DNA of 64,000 bases from Rhipidocladum racemiflorum (lineage: Eukaryota > Streptophyta > Magnoliopsida > Poales > Poaceae), in the NCBI GenBank assembly GCA_036346355.1, contig CM070580.1, positions 32,506,004 to 32,570,003 of the forward strand, given 5' to 3'. Below, piece after piece: positions 60,298 through 64,000 of the stretch. The notes under the pieces were generated by a model that saw only the letters and a program-made list of their open reading frames with translations, was not told the DNA's origin and made no database searches. Every line of letters begins with the position of its first letter. Positions within the stretch are counted from its first letter, which is position 1. A program made the translations under genes and the position numbers.

Positions 60298-60545
60298 TTC
60301 TGGGCGCAGCGGGTGGGGTGGAGGGGGTGCCGGAGCGGGTGGGGAAGGAGGAGCGCCGGAGCAGGGGGGAGGGAGGGGGCGCCCGAGCGGGTGTGGAAGG
60401 AGGAGCGCCGGAGCAGGGGTGAGGGAGGCGAGGACGCCGAGGGGAGAAGAAGCCGGAGCGGGGAGGGAGGGAGGCGCGTGGAAAGGGCGGCGGGGAGGGA
60501 GGGAGGCGCGGGGTGGAGAGACTGGAGTGTATCAAGTTTTTTCTT
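60298..60545 (-). repeat. Low-complexity CT-rich upstream region of the PPR gene
   Basis: Iterated GCTCCGGCGCTCCTCCTTCC / CCTCCCTCCC strings (minus strand) immediately upstream of the PPR ATG. Probably promoter or 5' UTR. The long frames on both strands are composition artefacts. Confidence 0.5.
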
Positions 60546-61793
60546 TTACCGTTTGACCATGCATAGGGTTCTAGGTTTTAAGCATGTTTCTTCAAAATCA
60601 AAATTTGTCGTTTGAACTGCAGAAAAACTGTAGAATATGCTTCAACTTTCGTAAGGTACAAAGAAAAACTGTAGAATAGGCTTGACATGGAGGTTTCCTC
60701 TGCAGATGTTGCAGCCATATGGACACATGTTCAGTAGCAGCAAGTCCATAGACTTGGCTTGGAAGAACTGACTTGGTGTTGCTGATCTTGTATGAGATGA
60801 TGAGCATGGTGGTTGATGTAAGAGGGAATGGGATTGTGCTGTGCAGGTCGACGAGCCCTCGCAAATGCCGGTGGGATGGTTTTATTTGTGAGGCCCGCCT
60901 CTCTCGTCCTGCTCTTGTGTTTTTCCTCTGCACGCTTTCCTCGAGAACCCAAAAATCACTCTGCTCCAAGCAGTTTTTCAGAGGCAGCCATGTTACTTCT
61001 GTTGCATTTGGATAGTTTCTCATGTCAGTTCTTTGTGTTAGAAATGCTTTACTGTGCAGCGGATACAGCTTGGGATGAGAGATTTCACAGATTGTTTGCC
61101 TATTGTGTAGTATTCATGAATGAAATAATTGCCTTCTCTTATTATTCATATATATTTAGGTGTATAATGTATTTATACAAGACGGTTATTACTTGATCTG
61201 ATCAAGTAGCAAACAAATAGTTTCTCATGTATGTTTCTTCATACAAAAGACAAAGGTAGAGTTGTGTATGGAGTGAAGAGAGCGAGACAGGTAGGGAGGT
61301 TCTCGATAGGCATTTATAACGAGCTCTTTTACAGTGGATTAAAATCAAATATAAGCCGTCCATTTCTTTGAATCTAATGGTTGAAATCAATTTAGATCTA
61401 GTTATACTACCACCTGTAGTATTGGTAGTAAAATTCAGAAAGAGGTAAAAGGGTAAAAAATTCTATCATATTATTTGTCATCTACGGTAAAACACGTCAT
61501 GTGATCCTGATGAATGGCGGATGAATGGATAAGAAGCTTCTGAAGTTCATCAGGTATCTGATGAAGCCAAAATTGTGAACAAATTAGAAAAAGTCTAAAA
61601 TACCTCTGATGAATGGATAGGAAAAACCTAAAATACCCTTAATTTCTACTACCACTATTTACTACATACGTTATCTACCGTAAAATTTCTCTTTATAATT
61701 CACAAACATTTTCCTATGCAGAATGTTTCTTTTCTAAGCAATTTGATTCCAGGCAAAATTCTGCTTCCATTAGCAATTAGTAAGACCATCTCC
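60546..61793. other. Intergenic DNA, no supported gene
   Basis: Several frames of 60-140 codons occur but share no recognisable domain or splice structure. Bases 61500-61690 include short repeats of GATGAATGG and CATCAGGTATCTGATGA. Confidence 0.35.
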
Positions 61794-62045
61794 AATCGTG
61801 TCCCTTCTCCTCTTCCCTTCCCTTCGTGAAGGGATTCTATTCACTTCAAGCCCAACTGATTCCTTGAGATTCCCTTCGTGAAGGGATTCTCTCTCCCATT
61901 CCCTCTAGCAAGGGATTCTCTCTCCTTTCCCTATACAATTCCCTTTAAAAGGAATCTGTTGGAGATGAGGGCAAATAAAGGGAATGGGAATGAGGAAGGG
62001 AACAGGAAAGGGAATGAAATGAAGGGAATATGGTTGGAGATGGTC
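61794..62045. mobile_element. Tourist-like MITE, 252 bp
   Basis: TIR GACCATCTCCAA ... TTGGAGATGGTC flanked by TAA on both sides (61791-61793; 62046-62048). The arms carry CCCTTCCCTTCGTGAAGGG and GGGAATG motifs and can fold back. Confidence 0.85.
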
Positions 62046-62371
62046 TAAATCACAAAATTGAGGGTTCTATTTATTCTAGCTGGATTGTCTATTTCCTATT
62101 TCGGTGTTGACAAAATAAACAGACATCGGAGTATGTTCTAAAGAACAAGTCAGTACAAGTTATCTTTACATAGGATATGGAGAAAATAATCCAGCAAGAG
62201 TCTCAAGTCTAGGGGGTCAGAGAATGCAATTATGATTATGTTCCATTCTAAGTTAGATTCGTCAGCATCATTGTATCTTGAATGCAGAATGACTGTTATT
62301 TTTAGTAATAGAATTACCTTGGTTCACTAAAAAACTATTTTTGTGACATATGTTGCAGTGATGGTCCCATT

Positions 62372-62571
62372 CAGTGTTCAAAAAAGCGGAAAAAGGCGGC
62401 GCCTAGGCGCTCGGCGGTGGCCCTCCGCCTCGCCTTAGCACAAAACCGTGCTCTAGACGGAGGAGCCGCCTAGGCGGAGCTCGACGGCCACGCAGGCGGA
62501 TGTAGGTGGCGCTGAGCGGAGCCTAGGCGGAGGAGGCGTCCGCCTAGGCGGTGCAAGGTTTAGGTAAGAAG

Positions 62572-62606
<35 letters not shown>

Positions 62607-63328
62607 CTAGGGTTACTCGATTAGAGGGGCTGAGCTCGCCCCTGACCAGCGCTCGACCGAGCTCCTCCCTGCCTCCCGCGCGGCCAAGCTCCTCCTCCTC
62701 GTCGTGCGACCCCAAGGCCCTGCGCCACAGCCGAGATCCACCCCGCCTAGCCACCTCCCGTGCCACCAGCGCCCAAGCTCATCCCTGCCTCCCGCGCCAC
62801 CAGCGCCTGCCCGATCTCCTCGCCGCCTCCCGTGCGGCCGAGCTCCTCCTTGCCTCCCGCGCGGCAGGCTCCTCCGGTCCTCCCCGCCTCTGCTGCTGTT
62901 GCGCCCGAGCTCCTCCCCGTCAGTCAGCACCCAACCTGCTTTGGCCTTCGGCTTCAGGTGTATCTCTGCTCTCTGTTCTTTCATTCTTTGCCTTAGTGCA
63001 TCGAGCCAATCTAGAGACTAGTGCAATGCAGGAGCAACATTGGCCTGATGGCAAGTTAATACTTAATACTACTCCTGTACAGAATGTTATTTGGGTGCTC
63101 TCTGCTCTGCCTTAATTCACAAGTTCTTTACATAATGTCGTCAACAGGATTATGTTTTTTAGTTTTGTGACTGTTGTTATAGGTGAGACTTAGTTTTATC
63201 ACTATATTCTATCTTTCACTCTGTGTCTTTCGCTGAAGCTTGTCATTTTGCAATTTTCGCCTAGACACGCCTAGGCGCTAGGCCGTAGGCTTCCGTCCGC
63301 CTACCACCTAGCGCTTTTTTGAACATTG
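62372..63328. mobile_element. Non-autonomous hAT element rich in GCCTAGGCGC motifs, 957 bp
   Basis: TIRs CAGTGTTCAAAAAAGCG and CAATGTTCAAAAAAGCG (read inward), flanked by GTCCCATT (62364-62371) and GTCCCCTT (63329-63336), an 8-bp target duplication with one change. Subterminal arrays of GCCTAGGCG-type palindromic motifs lie at both ends. The interior has a (GA)n run (62577-62602) and CTCC/GCCTCCCG-rich repeats, with no transposase. Confidence 0.88.
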
Positions 63329-63336
63329 GTCCCCTT

Positions 63337-63852
63337 ATATCGTTATCAACACAAACACCCTCACATTTTTGTTTTCCTGGGCCTGTTCATTGTGTGCTTG
63401 AGCTTCAACATTGGCGTGGCTTGTGCAAACGCCCAGAAAACAAATGATCAATCAGATCACTAAGAAATTATGCCACCATGTGGGCGCGCGGGCGTCACCG
63501 ATGGCCGATGGGCGAGCTCGGCCGCCGTCGCCTGCTGGGCGCGCAGGCGCCGCCGGTGATGGTGGCGTGCGGTCTTCAGGACCGATTTATTCTTTTTTTG
63601 TTCGTCATAAACAGTAACTTTTCTTCAACAGTGGATTAGATAAATGTAATTTGCGAAAACAATCTGCAGGATTTGTTCACGCGCGATCACTTACATAGGG
63701 CTCAAGGTAGCATAGATCGCGTGATACAGGATGAGTTCGATGCTGTGTAGACTTGATGCGGGTAGACGATTAGCGACTAGCCACGATCAAGATGTCGATG
63801 CGGTGTAGATCGACACCGTGTAGATTATCCCGGTCAGCAATGCGTAGAATGA
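63337..63852. other. Unassigned sequence, in part copia leader
   Basis: GC-rich segment 63480-63570 without a recognised domain. Bases 63660-63852 probably form the leader of the element whose LTR starts at 63867. Confidence 0.35.
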
Positions 63853-64000
63853 TCGTGCTGATAACGTGTTGTGAAACAGAATCGTTTACCCACGTCAATC
63901 GATAGCACACCAATACAATCACATGAACAGGAATAGAAGCACATACAATGTAAGGGGAACTCTCTATTTATTAGATTGGTTTTTCTGTACAAAGCAATAT
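63853..64000 (-). mobile_element. 5' LTR edge and primer binding site of a copia-type element
   Basis: On the minus strand, ...TTTCACAACA (LTR end, 63867) is followed by CGTTATCAGCACGA (63866-63853), the same primer-binding string as in the copia element at 32998-34702. The LTR runs off the right edge of the window. Confidence 0.65.

Noticed and set aside
59854..60615. 253-codon plus-strand frame opposite the PPR gene
   Set aside because: Antisense shadow of a GC-rich exon; the minus strand carries clear PPR motifs.
62613..63021. 123- and 105-codon frames in 62.6-63.0 kb
   Set aside because: They lie inside a hAT element with GA/CT and GCCTCCCG repeats; low complexity and present on both strands.
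1..64000. CRISPR arrays, operons, phage or plasmid features
   Set aside because: The sequence is clearly plant nuclear DNA; the regular repeats found are tandem satellites without spacer structure.

Overview
The window is repeat-rich nuclear DNA of a grass, most likely rice or another Oryza species. The evidence is the GC-rich, intron-poor host exons, the Stowaway, Tourist and hAT MITEs, the nested Ty3/gypsy LTRs and a long-TIR Mutator-like element. Species and chromosome cannot be fixed from sequence alone. Roughly three quarters of the window is transposon-derived. No bacterial, organellar or CRISPR-type feature is visible.

Layout. 1-2793: 5' end of an LTR retrotransposon (minus strand) running off the left edge. 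2794-5250: flank and a two-exon class III peroxidase gene (minus) with a TATA box. 5250-11419: AT-rich intergenic DNA with two hAT-type elements, a 1.3-kb fold-back and LTR-like sequence. 11420-20109: an 8.7-kb Mutator-like element (MULE). It carries a MURA transposase (plus), a 72-bp minisatellite, a 503-bp tandem array, a tRNA/SINE-like patch and, in convergent orientation, a small zf-GRF/coiled-coil/membrane-tail gene. 20110-21103: an inverted, decayed copy of peroxidase exon 2. Its downstream flank reappears at about 34755-35290, separated by 13.6 kb of inserted retroelements: a family-A LTR, a family-B solo LTR, a short-LTR gypsy element broken by a 3.4-kb solo LTR, and a complete non-autonomous copia element.

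35300-51770: MITEs (Stowaway 36015-36249, hAT 36382-36783, Tourist-like 38460-38866), a LINE remnant, a decayed CACTA element split by a 2.8-kb solo LTR with perfect TSD, further LTRs and a gypsy pol fragment. 51775-58127: same-strand (minus) fragments of two host genes lying head to tail. One is a NAC transcription-factor gene lacking its N-terminus and interrupted by two TIR elements. The other is the internal exons of a novel plant SNARE (NPSN). 58760-60297: an E-class PPR gene (minus) with one frameshift. 60298-64000: a Tourist-like MITE, a 957-bp hAT element and the edge of a copia-type LTR.

Two points stand out. First, the MULE has the convergent two-gene plan of maize MuDR, but its second gene encodes a zf-GRF protein with no visible resemblance to mudrB. 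Second, most host and transposon reading frames are broken by single-base indels, several in short homopolymers, while the protein remains conserved on both sides. Recent decay and assembly indel error are therefore both possible. All family assignments come from motif recognition; no database search was run.
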